Position numbers and translations under genes: made by a program
Source of the DNA: Eutreptiella sp. 'Long Island Sound 2002'
Lineage: Eukaryota; Euglenozoa; Euglenophyceae; Eutreptiales; Eutreptiaceae
Assembly: GCA_964036045.1 (NCBI GenBank)
Contig: OZ038398.1
Span: forward strand, 28,264,309-28,328,308
Length of the DNA: 64,000 bases
Direction of reading: 5' to 3'
Part shown: positions 34,801 through 43,259 of the stretch, piece after piece
How the letters are laid out: every line of letters starts with the position of its first letter
Position numbering within the stretch: the stretch's first letter is position 1
Notes under the pieces: generated by a model
What the model saw: only the letters and a program-made list of their open reading frames with translations
What the model was told of the DNA's origin: nothing
Database searches by the model: none

Positions 34801-34868
34801 CTGGCTCCGTGGGAGATTTGTGGGCCAAGAACTCCTCCATTTTGGCACAGTCTGGCAAGGCCACATAG
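1919..34868 (+). CDS. Leucine-rich repeat / coiled-coil protein, 17 exons (5' end not found)
   Basis: Joining exons 1919-2023, 3367-3493, 4818-4922, 5348-5412, 8426-8494, 17578-17859, 19151-19236, 19603-19692, 20054-20137, 22495-22584, 24254-24370, 25027-25158, 27094-27126, 27420-27710, 27940-28110, 30145-30262 and 34702-34868 gives one frame of 709 residues ending in TAG. Every intron is GT-AG and phases match at all sixteen joins; several LRR motifs are completed only by splicing (for example LEL+LDLEYN). Residues 1-133: SDS22-like LRRs and an LRR cap (PSYR...LPSLATLDG type); 134-250: Ser/Thr/Pro-rich linker; 251-450: charged heptad-like coiled coil; 462-709: Pro/Ser/Thr/Ala-rich tail. This architecture is common in cytoskeletal, ciliary or centrosomal scaffolds; that role is inferred from layout only. 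Exon 13 and the start of exon 14 are the least certain. Confidence 0.7.
3367..3493 (+). CDS. LRR gene exon 2
   Basis: Acceptor GTGCCGCAG, donor GTATGT. Contains the LRR consensus parts DNKLTSLVGV and LKTLKLASNRL. It ends GAG TT, completed to Leu by the first base of exon 3. Confidence 0.75.
3525..3717 (+). repeat. (GGTGT)n microsatellite, about 38 copies
   Basis: Uninterrupted pentamer array, followed by four copies of a CATGT/TCATG pentamer at 3717-3737. Confidence 0.97.
4111..4455 (+). repeat. (GGTGT)n microsatellite, about 69 copies
   Basis: Perfect pentamer array of 345 bp in the same orientation as the first, decaying into TATGGCGTTGCGTGATG at its 3' edge. Confidence 0.97.
4818..4922 (+). 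CDS. LRR gene exon 3
   Basis: Encodes LDLEYNYISMF and LKTLNLKGNPVSE, classic LRR segments. Acceptor TTTCAAG, donor GTATGT. It ends in phase 2 (GA), completed to Glu by exon 4. Confidence 0.8.
5348..5412 (+). CDS. LRR gene exon 4 (LRR cap)
   Basis: Encodes LPSYRIACQQLIPSLATLDG, the typical C-terminal cap of SDS22-type LRR domains, directly after GNPVSE. The agreement of splice phase and motif is the best single proof of this gene. Donor GTGTGT. Confidence 0.8.
5530..5610 (-). other. tRNA-like / SINE-head-like sequence
   Basis: On the minus strand an A-box-like TAGCGTCAGGGTAG (5582-5595) is followed about 16 bases later by a perfect B box, GGTTCGATTCC (5555-5565). The spacing is too short for a full anticodon arm, so this is a tRNA-derived remnant rather than a working tRNA gene. 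Confidence 0.4.
5941..6090 (+). CDS. Short acidic, Ser-rich ORF (49 codons), unassigned
   Basis: Starts MGGKKIPCNC and continues with Asp/Ser-rich sequence ending DARRRSSSSE. Resembles the disordered N-terminal segments of some DNA-transposon proteins, but no domain is visible and it lies in an intron. Confidence 0.2.
   Translation: MGGKKIPCNCTPRCDSDDDESYRNSVDDSSASSSYTENDDARRRSSSSE
7213..7650 (+). CDS. Cys/His-rich ORF (145 codons), unassigned
   Basis: Opens with ATG and contains a Cys-dense stretch (CFYPICVCSPCNVCSASC then CHSCH), which could be a zinc-binding cluster of a dead transposon. No family is recognised. It lies inside an intron on the sense strand and may be chance. Confidence 0.22.
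   Translation: MSSGRFWKHAPPGVVTCALHRHGHACFLWGGVSHLCLPHGCRLARPNGMRPCFYPICVCSPCNVCSASCTLPLVCHSCHIDVGLDSMPPVSEGFGRGIRMLQTLCRCQNTHRAKAGCVRPPLSTGWTTLFDVELVWDDGYATRIT
8426..8494 (+). CDS. LRR gene exon 5
   Basis: In the frame set by exon 4 it reads TDSSPANATRTPIHRSTHQS, a disordered Ser/Thr-rich linker, and ends in phase 1, which matches exon 6. The acceptor is a tandem CAGCAG, so either 69 or 66 bases can be used without a frame change. Confidence 0.6.
8495..9671 (+). other. Left part of intron 5; no gene
   Basis: AT-richer DNA to about 8880, then C/G-run-rich DNA (poly-C at 9241-9256 and 9484-9496). No supported coding sequence. Confidence 0.5.
9672..17529 (+). repeat. 60-bp minisatellite, about 131 copies
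   Basis: Unit starts GGATACGGGGTGGATGTGCA and is exactly 60 bp, so 20-codon frames stay open on both strands for nearly 8 kb. Copies differ only by recurring point variants (unit positions 2, 6, 12, 27, 36, 44, 51 and 60, numbering from the TGGTTG start). One single-base deletion near 16569 shifts phase for the last 16 copies. The array sits in an intron and ends about 50 bp before exon 6, so I read it as non-coding satellite. The apparent 2,800-residue ORFs have no unique start domain. Confidence 0.97.
17578..17859 (+). CDS. LRR gene exon 6 (linker)
   Basis: Acceptor TTGTCTCACAG. Encodes TFSNQSFPQEPLPDASYLQQ then an acidic/Gly/Thr-rich linker to NVSMNSS. Donor GTTTCG is mediocre, but the resulting phase 1 joins exon 7 cleanly. 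Confidence 0.65.
19151..19236 (+). CDS. LRR gene exon 7 (coiled coil)
   Basis: Acceptor GTGTCTCAG, donor GTGTGA. Encodes AVGSMSFGSLKYRAESRRAE and LTESKRRLE, the start of the coiled coil. The nearer CAG at 19160 would give a stop in the required frame, so the upstream acceptor was chosen. Confidence 0.65.
19603..19692 (+). CDS. LRR gene exon 8 (coiled coil)
   Basis: Thirty codons, phase 0 at both ends: VDVNELRRLLEEEYKLTNQL then KAKKKAEAE. Strong heptad-like Leu/charged pattern. Acceptor CCTTGCAG, donor GTGTGC. Confidence 0.75.
20054..20137 (+). CDS. LRR gene exon 9 (coiled coil)
   Basis: Twenty-eight codons, phase 0: VSDVRRVLAEELQKLNQL then REQNRALEAE. Acceptor GATGCAG, donor GTGCGT. Confidence 0.75.
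21051..21124 (+). repeat. Segment A of dispersed repeat R1 (opposite orientation to copy 2)
   Basis: Reads ACCTGTGGCCCAAGAAGGCC...AGACCAGT. The same sequence occurs reverse-complemented at 50065-50140, next to the second R1 copy. Confidence 0.8.
21224..21469 (+). repeat. Dispersed repeat R1, copy 1 (246 bp)
   Basis: Starts GTGGCTGAAATTTGG and ends GAATCCCAAGGG. Copy 2 at 50139-50384 has the same length and only a few substitutions, so the duplication is recent. No ORF or terminal repeat is evident. Confidence 0.9.
22495..22584 (+). CDS. LRR gene exon 10 (coiled coil)
   Basis: Thirty codons, phase 0: VQGQKGRAEKFSKDYKYAHL then KLKEERRKRA. Acceptor TTGCACAG, donor GTGTGT. Confidence 0.7.
22585..24253 (+). 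other. Intron 10; possible decayed element at 23390-23580
   Basis: No certain gene. A short open stretch at about 23497-23570 reads KLAHLLQLAIEKSTLQKW, loosely like the N-terminal core-binding part of tyrosine recombinases, but too short to call. A (TG)n run lies at 23938-23957. Confidence 0.35.
24254..24370 (+). CDS. LRR gene exon 11 (coiled coil)
   Basis: Thirty-nine codons, phase 0: EDLEKAKVNHQAVVQSMRAQ then ISDMESSRNQAIEANKQLK. Acceptor TTTTGTACAG; donor GTTGTT is weak. Confidence 0.7.
25027..25158 (+). CDS. LRR gene exon 12 (end of coiled coil)
   Basis: Forty-four codons, phase 0: SESSKLQEYIKVLETENSKL then an Ala/Gly/Thr-rich end. Acceptor GTGTCACAG, donor GTGTGC. Confidence 0.7.
25159..27093 (+). 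other. Intron 12, containing dispersed repeat R2; no gene
   Basis: Carries a (TG)n run at 25216-25239, C-runs near 25993-26010 and the R2 repeat. No coding sequence is supported. Confidence 0.45.
26567..26895 (+). repeat. Dispersed repeat R2, copy 1
   Basis: Core around CCATGAAGATCAAGTTTTTC followed by GGGGATGGTATTT matches 50430-50745. Both copies end in a GTCAGACNNNAACAG...GTGTTG module and a G-run plus GTGTT. A partial extra module lies at 26383-26450. Confidence 0.75.
27094..27126 (+). CDS. LRR gene exon 13 (11-codon microexon, tentative)
   Basis: Acceptor ATCTCTGTAG and a strong donor GTGAGC bracket VKSTSVTFQYV in phase 0. It is short, so it rests on splice sites alone; skipping it also preserves frame. 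Confidence 0.4.
27420..27710 (+). CDS. LRR gene exon 14 (Pro/Ser/Thr-rich)
   Basis: Encodes AASEGHQASQTLGIPGAVVP and a low-complexity Pro/Thr-rich sequence to STELTAIQ. Donor GTCTGT. A start at 27357 (acceptor CCGTAAG) would add LAIRNALFADEARAPSPDPK in the same frame and is a real alternative. Confidence 0.6.
27940..28110 (+). CDS. LRR gene exon 15 (Pro/Ala-rich)
   Basis: Fifty-seven codons, phase 0: ISRMANANPGQPLQPPSTAL to RSQPFQN. Acceptor ATTCACAG, donor GTATGC. Confidence 0.65.
28111..30144 (+). other. Intron 15, with GTACGTTTTGTACG repeats; no gene
   Basis: At 28380-28610 the words GGGTTGCAAAA, GGGTTTTGGG and CGTACGTTTTGTACGTT recur several times. The remainder is unremarkable. Confidence 0.45.
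30145..30262 (+). CDS. LRR gene exon 16
   Basis: Acceptor CTTTCCGCAG. Encodes PVPSAPGQADMSQEHAAAGL to PSELASS. Donor GTGTGT at 30263 gives the phase 1 needed by the last exon. A stronger-looking GTAAGG at 30285 would give a different phase. Confidence 0.55.
30263..34701 (+). other. Intron 16 (about 4.4 kb); no gene supported
   Basis: Holds a GTGCAA hexamer run (30328-30360), (TG)n at 31787-31829, and C/G runs at 31255, 32626 and 33080. An alternative last exon at about 31632-31723 (reading AVKPSVANPL to a stop) is possible but does not match the phase of exon 16. An AACCGAC cluster lies at 34025-34110. Confidence 0.45.
31787..31829 (+). repeat. (TG)n microsatellite
   Basis: About 21 TG dinucleotides without interruption. 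Confidence 0.95.
34702..34868 (+). CDS. LRR gene last exon
   Basis: Acceptor TTTTCCTTCAG. In the frame passed on by exon 16 it reads SPDLPRPSEQSLEHSAAASP and runs to GSVGDLWAKNSSILAQSGKAT followed by TAG. Total coding length then divides evenly by three. Confidence 0.55.
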
Positions 34869-37800
34869 TTGCATGCGATGGTGCTCTGCCCTTGCTGTGT
34901 GCAGGGAGAGCTGTTGAGTGTACATGCTGTGTTTCACATTGATAGCGCTATTTGGCCCAGGGAGGCGGTGACCCTTTTTGGGGGGCGGAGTGGGGGTGGC
35001 GGCTTTGATGTATGGTGGGACCGTGCAACTGTTTTATGAAGCATTGCACATTTTTTTTTTCGAAGCCCATATGTATACCTGACACAAGAGTGTCCCCGCT
35101 ACATCCGACAATGTCTTCGAACACCACCAACTTCTTCCAACCCGTTTCCACCCTACAACCAATGCAGAATGCAGGTTTTTGCTTGCAATCCTCATAGATT
35201 CGCTGCCACGCCAGCTCTCCCTGCTTCTACCACTTATTGAACTACCCACCGCAACCCGTAGGCAATGTACGTTCAAGTGGTAAGTTGCATATATGTGCCA
35301 GGCACTCCCTCGTCGGGCACGTCTTTTTTGTTCGTCATGCATTTTTGGGTTCGCAGGAGACCTGGGACGGACCAAGTCCCAAACAATTGCAGGCTGTGCT
35401 TCCTCAGCACAATGTATATGGTATCCCAGTGTTCAGACCGGCTGTGGAGTGGCGAACTGCGGATGTACACTGACGTGGGTGCCCTATCAACCCAACAAAT
35501 TCCGCAGGTGGAAAAATGGCTGTTTCTTCATGGCTTGGGGGCTGGATAAGATGGGGGTCAACAGGTTTTACAGAGATCATCAGGGATACTTCACAACCAA
35601 GCCATTGGTACCAACGCTCTTCTGCATGAGTGGTAGGCTGCTGCCATGAATTCACGCTTCGTGATCCGTTGCTGAAAAAACCGAGATGGTGTGAGCAACA
35701 GTGCCCGCGCATGTGCCCGGGCACTGTGCTCTTCATTTTCTGCTGGCATCCTCATCATTCGATTCTCATGCTGCGATCCCCTGCAAGTTTGACCGCTGTG
35801 CACCTGGAAATGGCCTGCAGACATGCAACAGCTGACACACTACTGCCTCAGCACACCCTCAGTGTCACGACCAGTATTCCGAGTGTGCAGTCCATAGTAT
35901 ATTCTGCTGATGATAGGGGCCTTCAGCAGTGAAACGTTCTGTGATAGAGTTTAACCTCCGCAGGCTCATTGTGTAATTTCCATACTCCATTTGGTGTGGT
36001 CAAATGCTGCCGGAGCTGTGCACACCTGAGCGGCTCCCAATCATTTTATCTGCCCGCAGCCCCCAAGCTGCTCTGGCCCCCTTCTATTCGCATATGTAGC
36101 TGATGCGTTGGAGCTTTACTTTTGTTGGATTATCTCACAGATTTATTGACATGCCTCCAGAGTGCGCTGGGGTCTTCATGGGTAGGCACATTTGATGACG
36201 CGTTTGACTGAATTGCCCATTCATGTTGGACTGGAATCATGTTGTGCCTCTTTCAGCGTTTGGTTTTGGTTGGAGTAAGGGATGCGCCGGTGTTCATTTA
36301 GTGTGTGTTATTGCATCAGCCGTGAGGCGTGGGGTGCACAGAACTTCTGCCCCACCAGCTGACAGTGATTTTCTAAGTCACTGATTCAAATTTTGTGACC
36401 GACACATTTCTTCTGTGCTTGTGGTATTATCCTTCTCTATGCACAGCCACCCAGCTTTCGTGACCCCAGAAAATACGGAGCCTCCTCGGTGTGTACATTC
36501 AGCCCTGAGTCAACGGCCTACAGGCATGACCATTGTATAAACGAGTGCAACCCTAACCATCCACGGATGTGACCTCACACTTCTGCCAAAGCAATGAGAT
36601 TCAGGCAAGTGGTAATCGCGATGTCGTTCACTATTTAAATGGTGCGGGATATGCAGCCACAAGTTTGAACGAAAAATATACCAACTGCACTCTGTTTCAT
36701 AAATTCACTTGCAATTACCCCCTCTTCAATTGCAGAATGGGGTTGTGCTCCACCGTGTGGCACAAATTCGAAGGCAGTGTACATGATAATAGTGTGGCTA
36801 CTGCATATACGAGTACAGCCAGTTGCGTGTCAATTTAGGGACGAGCGGAACTTAGATGCGAGCCCAACCGTATGCTGCGTTCTGGTTGTCGTGCAGATGT
36901 ATTTTAACCAATTTTGTACACTTAGAAGCCTATCACAAACGATTGATTTTCTGCACAATTCCACTGCTGATCCGATGCAGTTACTAATTGAGTCTGTTTG
37001 TGCATGTATTCCTCACGTGACAATGATAAACTTTTTGATGGATGCGCAGAAGTTGAAGGTCAATGCATGAGGGATGTGGTTCTGCAGAGAGCGGCACCAT
37101 GCAACCCCCCCCCCCCTTTCGGTGGCCGCTTTTCTATGTCAAAGCACGCATTTCACATTACGGCAGGAAGGGAAGCCTCCTGAACCAAAGGTGGCTACTG
37201 GGGGGGATTGCTTGGCTGGTACACTTATCCACCGTAAACGTTCGCCAAACCATAAAACAAGATTAGATTAGCCATGTCAAAGGGTACTGCAAGTGAATCC
37301 CCGTGTACAATTCAAGAGAGACAAGCGATGCAAGCAATTCAAGCGATCAAAAAATTGCAAACAAAAAGAGGGGGTTGCTTTAGGCACTTGCCTCTATCTT
37401 CAGTGCCTTGATCACATGCTGTAGACCAAGTAGGTGCACAAAACGCACCACAGTTGAAAAGAGTCCTCCGTTTACTATACCCCGTTTCAAATCAAACAAC
37501 ATGAATTAACATTCGCATGCTCATTGAGCGATGGATGCCATTCACCTCCACAATACCTCCCTGATTTTGCCCTTTTGGTACCTTACCTAGTTCAGGCTGC
37601 CTGCCTACCTGCCTTTACTAAACAGTGGGTGTCTCTTCCGGAGCCCCCCCCCCCCCCAAAAAAAATAAGGGGGCTGTGGTACAACTGAGCAGTTTTTTCC
37701 AATTTTTTTCAGCTCAGTTTTGAACCTAGTAGAAAACATTTTGTCCCTAAGTTTTACCATACCACGAGGGTTTTTCCCCTCAGTTCCGAAATTGAGTGAA

Positions 37801-37979
37801 TTTTTTTCATTTACCGAGTGTAAGTAAAAAAACTGCGCAAAAGGTTTTTGGTTTTGTTTGCACAGTAAAGAAGCGAGTAGAAGTTTGTGTTTCTTTTTTT
37901 ACCAAGTAAAGAACCGAGAAAAGACTTCATTTTACTCAGTAAAAACTGAGTACCATGTCTCTTAATAATATGTTGTGGA
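34869..37979. other. About 3.1 kb without a supported gene
   Basis: AT-richer than its surroundings from 36000 on. A plus-strand open stretch at about 35465-35649 (WVPYQPNKFRRWKNGCFFMA and on) looks mildly protein-like but has no known motif. A C-run plus A-run at 37645-37670 and poly-T-rich DNA follow. Confidence 0.4.
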
Positions 37980-40440
37980 AATTTAGAAAATCATCTCCAA
38001 CTCCCCACATTGGGAACTCCCAAGACAGCAAGGGTTATGCAGCTGCTTTGCCCACATATGCGCCCCCAAGACAGCACGGGTAGTCGCTTCTGATTTCGCC
38101 CCCGCTTTGGGGACCCCCAAGACGGTAGGGGTTATGTAGCCATTTTGCCCACATGTTGGCCCCCAAGATGGCAAGGGTTATGCAGCCATTTTGGTTTCGT
38201 CCCCACATTGGGGACCCCCAAGATGGGAGGGGGTTATGTAGCCATTTTGCCCACATGTGGACCCCCAATACGGCAGGTGTTAAGGAGCTTCTTTTGATCT
38301 CCTCCCCGCTTTGGGGACCGTGGGCCTTTTTGATTCATGTCCAATGTGGCGACTTTGTGCATGCATGAGTGTCCTCTAGCGAAGCTCTGTGGATGGCATT
38401 GAGGCATGCACCAAGCAATCGGCACAATGCGGCTGGTGGGTACGGATGATATCCAAGGGGGATACACATGCACTGTACTACCACTTGCCCATTGAACCTC
38501 TGCCCATATGCAGGTGCCGGAGCTTGCTTATCATCCATGGGCAAAGGGTAATAGATGCACACCTCGGTCCAGTGCATGATGTATGTTGTAAGCTGTGTAT
38601 TTTTTTTTGTGGTAGATGCAAGTTGCCCCCCCAAAAAGTACCGTTGTATGCATTTTTTTTGCGGTACATGCGAGTTAAGCAACATTGGCAAGCACTGCAA
38701 AAATTGGGTACTTGCATTTGCTGCAAGTATGAAAAGTTAAACGACGTCGTGCGTACTCGTATTTGCCGCAAACAAACAAAATTACCTGACCCTACAATTT
38801 TTTGCACACGCGTGTTGAGCAACGAAATAAAATTACACGACGGTACTTTTTTTGTACATGCATTTATCGCAACCAATAAAAAATTACTCGCACGTACATC
38901 GAAAACAAAATGAGTGGCCATTAGCAACTTCTGCTTTTTGTCCCCGTTTTAGGGACCCCCCATGAAGATAGGGGTTATATAGCCATGCACATGTGGGCCC
39001 TCGAAGAGGTAACAATTTAGGAGCCATTTCTGATCCCGCCCCTGAGAAGGCAGGGTACATGTAGCCGTTCTGCCCGATTTGGGCCACTTTCGATTTTTTC
39101 CCCTGTGCTTGGCATTGGGGACCCCAAGAAGGCACGGGTTATGTAGCCATCTTGCCCAAATTGGGGCCACATTTGATCTTTCCCCCAAGCTTGTCATTGG
39201 GGCACTCTAAGAAGGCAGGGGTTACGCAGCCACTTGCCCAGATTTGGGCCATTTTTGGTTGTCCCCCCATGCTGCGCACTGGGGACCACCGAGAAGGTTG
39301 TGGTTGTGTAGCCCTTTCGCTAAGATTTGGGCAGTTTCTGATTTTTTTCCTCGTACCGAGCATTGGGAACCCCCCAAGCAGCAAGAAGGCAGGTGTTATG
39401 TAGCGATCTTGCCCAAATTTGGGACGCTTGTGATTCCCCCCCGTGCTGAGCACTAGGTGCCGCCCAGAAGGTATGGGTTTTGTAGCCCTTCTGCTTTGTT
39501 TTGCGCCCGCAGACGGTAGTGGTGAGCTAGCCTTTTCTGATTTTGTCCCCTTGCTGGGCACTGCGAATCCCCGAGAAGGTGGGAGTTATGCAGCCATCTT
39601 ACCCAAATTCGGGCCCCCAAGATTGGAGGGGTTAAGAAGCCACTTCTGATTTTGTCCCCATGATGGGCATTGGGGACCCCTGAGAAATGCAAGGGTTATG
39701 TAGCCATCTTTCCCAGGTTGGGCAATTTCTGGTTTCTTTCCTGTGCTCGGCACCGGAAATCCTGAGGAAGGCAGGGGTTATGTAGCCCTCTTGCCAAGAT
39801 TTGGGCCTTTTCTCAATGGTTTCCGCGTGCTAAGCTTGGGGACCCTTGAGAAGGTAAGGGTTATGTAGCCATCTTGCCCAAATTGGGCCGTAGGGGTGAG
39901 GTAGCCGCTTCTAACTTTGTCCCCGTGATGGACACTGGGGTAGGCATGATAGAGCAATACCACCGTGCACACACAAGTAGGGCAGTCCTTAAGGAACTGG
40001 ATTCTTTTTTGTTAACGACTGCCCTCAAGGACCGCCGCAAGTGGCATTTCCCCCCCAGCCGATGTGGCCCTTTTTGTCCCCTTTTTGGGGACACCCGAGA
40101 ACACAGGGGTTGCATAGCTATTCCGCTCAACTCTGGGCCATCGAGAAGGTAGAGGTTATGTAGCCACTTCTGATTTTCTCCCCTTTTCCGGGGACCCCCG
40201 AGAATGTAGGGGTTATGTGGCAATATTGCCCACTTTTGGCCCCCGAGAAGGCAGATGTTATGCAGCCACTTCTGATTTTGTCCTCTTTGTTGGGGACCCC
40301 CGAGAACACAAGGGTTACATACCAATTCCGCCCAACTCTGACCCCCGAGAAGGCAAAGGGTAATGTAGTCATTTATCATTCTGTCCCAACCCGCGGAATG
40401 CAGGAGTCACATAGCAATATTGCCCACTTCTGCCCCCCCC
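37980..40440. repeat. Decayed relatives of the 86-bp satellite
   Basis: Phrases such as GGGGACCCCCGAGAAGG, GGGGTTATGTAGCCA, TTGCCCAAATTTGGG and TTCTGATTTTGTCCCC recur in the same order as in the 86-bp units, with diverged spacing. A unique block (38340-38910) interrupts it. It lies outside the transposon boundary at 40508. Confidence 0.75.
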
Positions 40441-40499
40441 CCCCCTCCCCGAGAAATGTTCACGAACTCGTGGAGCTAGACTGCACGATATTGTTGCAC

Positions 40500-40507
40500 C
40501 TTAGCTC
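40500..40507 (+). other. 8-bp target-site duplication, left (CTTAGCTC)
   Basis: Identical to 44535-44542 and abuts the terminal inverted repeat exactly. Confidence 0.85.
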
Positions 40508-40576
40508 CAAGGGTTGCCATAGTGACGCTCAGAGTTTTTTTTTTTATTTTACTAAGGCAACCACTCTCTGATGTGT

Positions 40577-40652
40577 CAGGCCTGGCATAGCTTAGTTGGT
40601 AGTAGCACTTGGCGCTGATTTCAGAGGTCTTGGGTTCAAACCCAGTTGCCTG
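40577..40652 (+). other. tRNA-like sequence inside the transposon
   Basis: A box TAGCTTAGTTGG (40588-40599) and B box GGTTCAAACCC (40633-40643) at normal spacing, length about 73. The acceptor and T stems pair poorly, so it is a decayed tRNA or SINE head. The minus strand reads GFEPKTSEISAKCYYQLSYA, the usual mistranslation of tRNA genes. Confidence 0.55.
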
Positions 40653-40700
40653 CAATATTTTTGCCTTCGCTTTTTTGGTGTTTTTTGTGTTTTCATGTTT

Positions 40701-42914
40701 GCCCCCCGCTATGAAGCGGTGGGGATCCCCGATACGGCAGGGGTGAGGTAGCCACTTTGCCCACTTGTGGGCCACTTCTGATTTTATCCCCCCGCTCTGC
40801 AGCGGTGGGGATCCCCGATACGGCAGGGGTGAGGTAGCCACTTTGCCCACTTGTGGGCCACTTCTGATTTTATCCCCCCGCTCTGAAGCGGTGGGGATCC
40901 CCGATACGGCAGGGGTGAGGTAGCCATATTGCCCACTTGTGGGCCACTTCTGATTTTATCCCCCCGCTCTGCAGCGGTGGGGATCCCCGATACGGCAGGG
41001 GTGAGGTAGCCACTTTGCCCACTTGTGGGCCACTTCTGATTTTATCCCCCCGCTCTGAAGCGGTGGGGATCCCCGATACGGCAGGGGTGAGGTAGCCACT
41101 TTGCCCACTTGTGGGCCACTTCTGATTTTGTCCCCCCGCTCTGAAGCGGTGGGGATCCCCGATACGGCAGGGGTGAGGTAGCCATATTGCCCACTTGCGG
41201 GCCACTTCTGATTTTATCCCCCCGCTCTGAAGCGGTGGGGATCCCCGATACGGCAGGGGTGAGGTAGCCACTTTGCCCACTTGTGGGCCACTTCTGATTT
41301 TATCTTCCTGCTCTGCAGCGGTGGGGATCCCCGATACGGCAGGGGTGAGGTAGCCACTTTGCCCACTTGTGGGCCACTTCTGATTTTATCCCCCCGCTCT
41401 GAAGCGGTGGGGATCCCCGATACGGCAGGGGTGAGGTAGCCACTTTGCCCACTTGTGGGCCACTTCTGATTTTATCCCCCCGCTCTGAAGCGGTGGGGAT
41501 CCCCGATACGGCAGGGGTGAGGTAGCCACTTTGCCCACTTGTCGGCCACTTCTGATTTTATCCCCCCGCTCTGCAGCGGTGGGGATCCCCGATACGGCAG
41601 GGGTGAGGTAGCCACTTTGCCCACTTGTGGGCCACTTCTGATTTTATCCCCCCGCTCTGAAGCGGTGGGGATCCCCGATACGGCAGGGGTGAGGTAGCCA
41701 CTTTGCCCACTTGTGGGCCACTTCTGATTTTATCCCCCCGCTCTGCAGCGGTGGGGATCCCCGATACGGCAGGGGTGAGGTAGCCATATTGCCCACTTGT
41801 GGGCCACTTCTGATTTTATCCCCCCGCTCTGAAGCGGTGGGGATCCCCGATACGGCAGGGGTGAGGTAGCCACTTTGCCCACTTGTGGGCCACTTCTGAT
41901 TTTATCCCCCCGCTCTGCAGTGGTGGGGATCCCCGATACGGCAGGGGTGAGGTAGCCACTTTGCCCACTTGTGGGCCACTTCTGATTTTATCCCCCCGCT
42001 CTGCAGCGGTGGGGATCCCCGATACGGCAGGGGTGAGGTAGCCACTTTGCCCACTTGTGGGCCACTTCTGATTTTATCCCCCCGCTCTGAAGCGGTGGGG
42101 ATCCCCGATACGGCAGGGGTGAGGTAGCCACTTTGCCCACTTGTGGGCCACTTCTGATTTTATCCCCCCGCTCTGAAGCGGTGGGGATCCCCGATACGGC
42201 AGGGGTGAGGTAGCCACTTTGCCCACTTGTCGGCCACTTCTGATTTTATCCCCCCGCTCTGAAGCGGTGGGGATCCCCGATACGGCAGGGGTGAGGTAGC
42301 CACTTTGCCCACTTGTCGGCCACTTCTGATTTTATCCCCCCGCTCTGAAGCGGTGGGGATCCCCGATACGGCAGGGGTGAGGTAGCCACTTTGCCCACTT
42401 GTGGGCCACTTCTGATTTTATCCCCCCGCTCTGCAGCGGTGGGGATCCCCGATACGGCAGGGGTGAGGTAGCCACTTTGCCCACTTGTGGGCCACTTCTG
42501 ATTTTATCCCCCCGCTCTGCAGCGGTGGGGATCCCCGATACGGCAGGGGTGAGGTAGCCACTTTGCCCACTTGTGGGCCACTTCTGATTTTATCCCCCCG
42601 CTCTGCAGCGGTGGGGATCCCCGATACGGCAGGGGTGAGGTAGCCACTTTGCCCACTTGTGGGCCACTTCTGATTTTATCCCCCCGCTCTGCAGCGGTGG
42701 GGATCCCCGATACGGCAGGGGTGAGGTAGCCATATTGCCCACTTGTGGGCCACTTCTGATTTTATCCCCCCGCTCTGAAGCGGTGGGGATCCCCGATACG
42801 GCAGGGGTGAGGTAGCCACTTTGCCCACTTGTGGGCCACTTCTGATTTTATCCCCCCGCTCTGAAGCGGTGGGGATCCCCGATACGGCAGGGGTGAGGTA
42901 GCCACTTTGCCCAC
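40701..42914 (+). repeat. 86-bp satellite, 26 copies
   Basis: The GGGGATCCCC core recurs at exact 86-bp steps from 40721 to 42871. Each unit has two dyads, GGGGATCCCC and GCCCACTTGTGGGC. Recurring variants (CTGAAG/CTGCAG, CACTTTG/CATATTG, GTGGG/GTCGG) suggest homogenisation by unequal exchange. It lies wholly inside the transposon. Confidence 0.97.
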
Positions 42915-43175
42915 ATTTACGATTTTGGGGAGGCTCGGCGGTCCGTGGGGCTACCGTGGAACCCCGTGATCGTTCGTTGCCCCTTCGATTGTGATGAATT
43001 CGAAGAAAACTTGAACAATCAGGAGGAGGCGATCATTAGTGCTAGGCCGCAGCCCTGGGCGGAACATTTTTTGCGGCGTGTGCGGGCTTTTGAACATGTG
43101 CAATGGCTGCGTAGGGTAACAGCAAGATGCCGGTTGTGTGGACGCATGCAGTGTAGTTGCCCCGACCTGGCCTAG
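42903..43175 (+). CDS. Cys-cluster ORF fragment in the transposon
   Basis: Open from the end of the satellite to TAG, with no ATG in the first part, so probably a 3' exon or truncated gene. Reads GLPWNPVIVRCPFDCDEFEE and ends RCRLCGRMQCSCPDLA, a CX2CX4CXC cluster that could bind zinc. No family recognised. Lies 84 bp upstream of the SAP-domain ORF on the same strand. Confidence 0.4.
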   Translation, partial: HFAHIYDFGEARRSVGLPWNPVIVRCPFDCDEFEENLNNQEEAIISARPQPWAEHFLRRVRAFEHVQWLRRVTARCRLCGRMQCSCPDLA

Positions 43176-43259
43176 ATCGCAACCACGGTCATTGGAGGGA
43201 GAGCGTGACTATTTGGCAATTCTGGTGTCTCTTTCCCTTTTTGTCATAGTCATCATAAA

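Noticed and set aside
40701-42914. CRISPR-like array (86-bp regular repeats)
   Set aside because: No unique spacers: the whole 86-bp unit repeats, and the host is eukaryotic.
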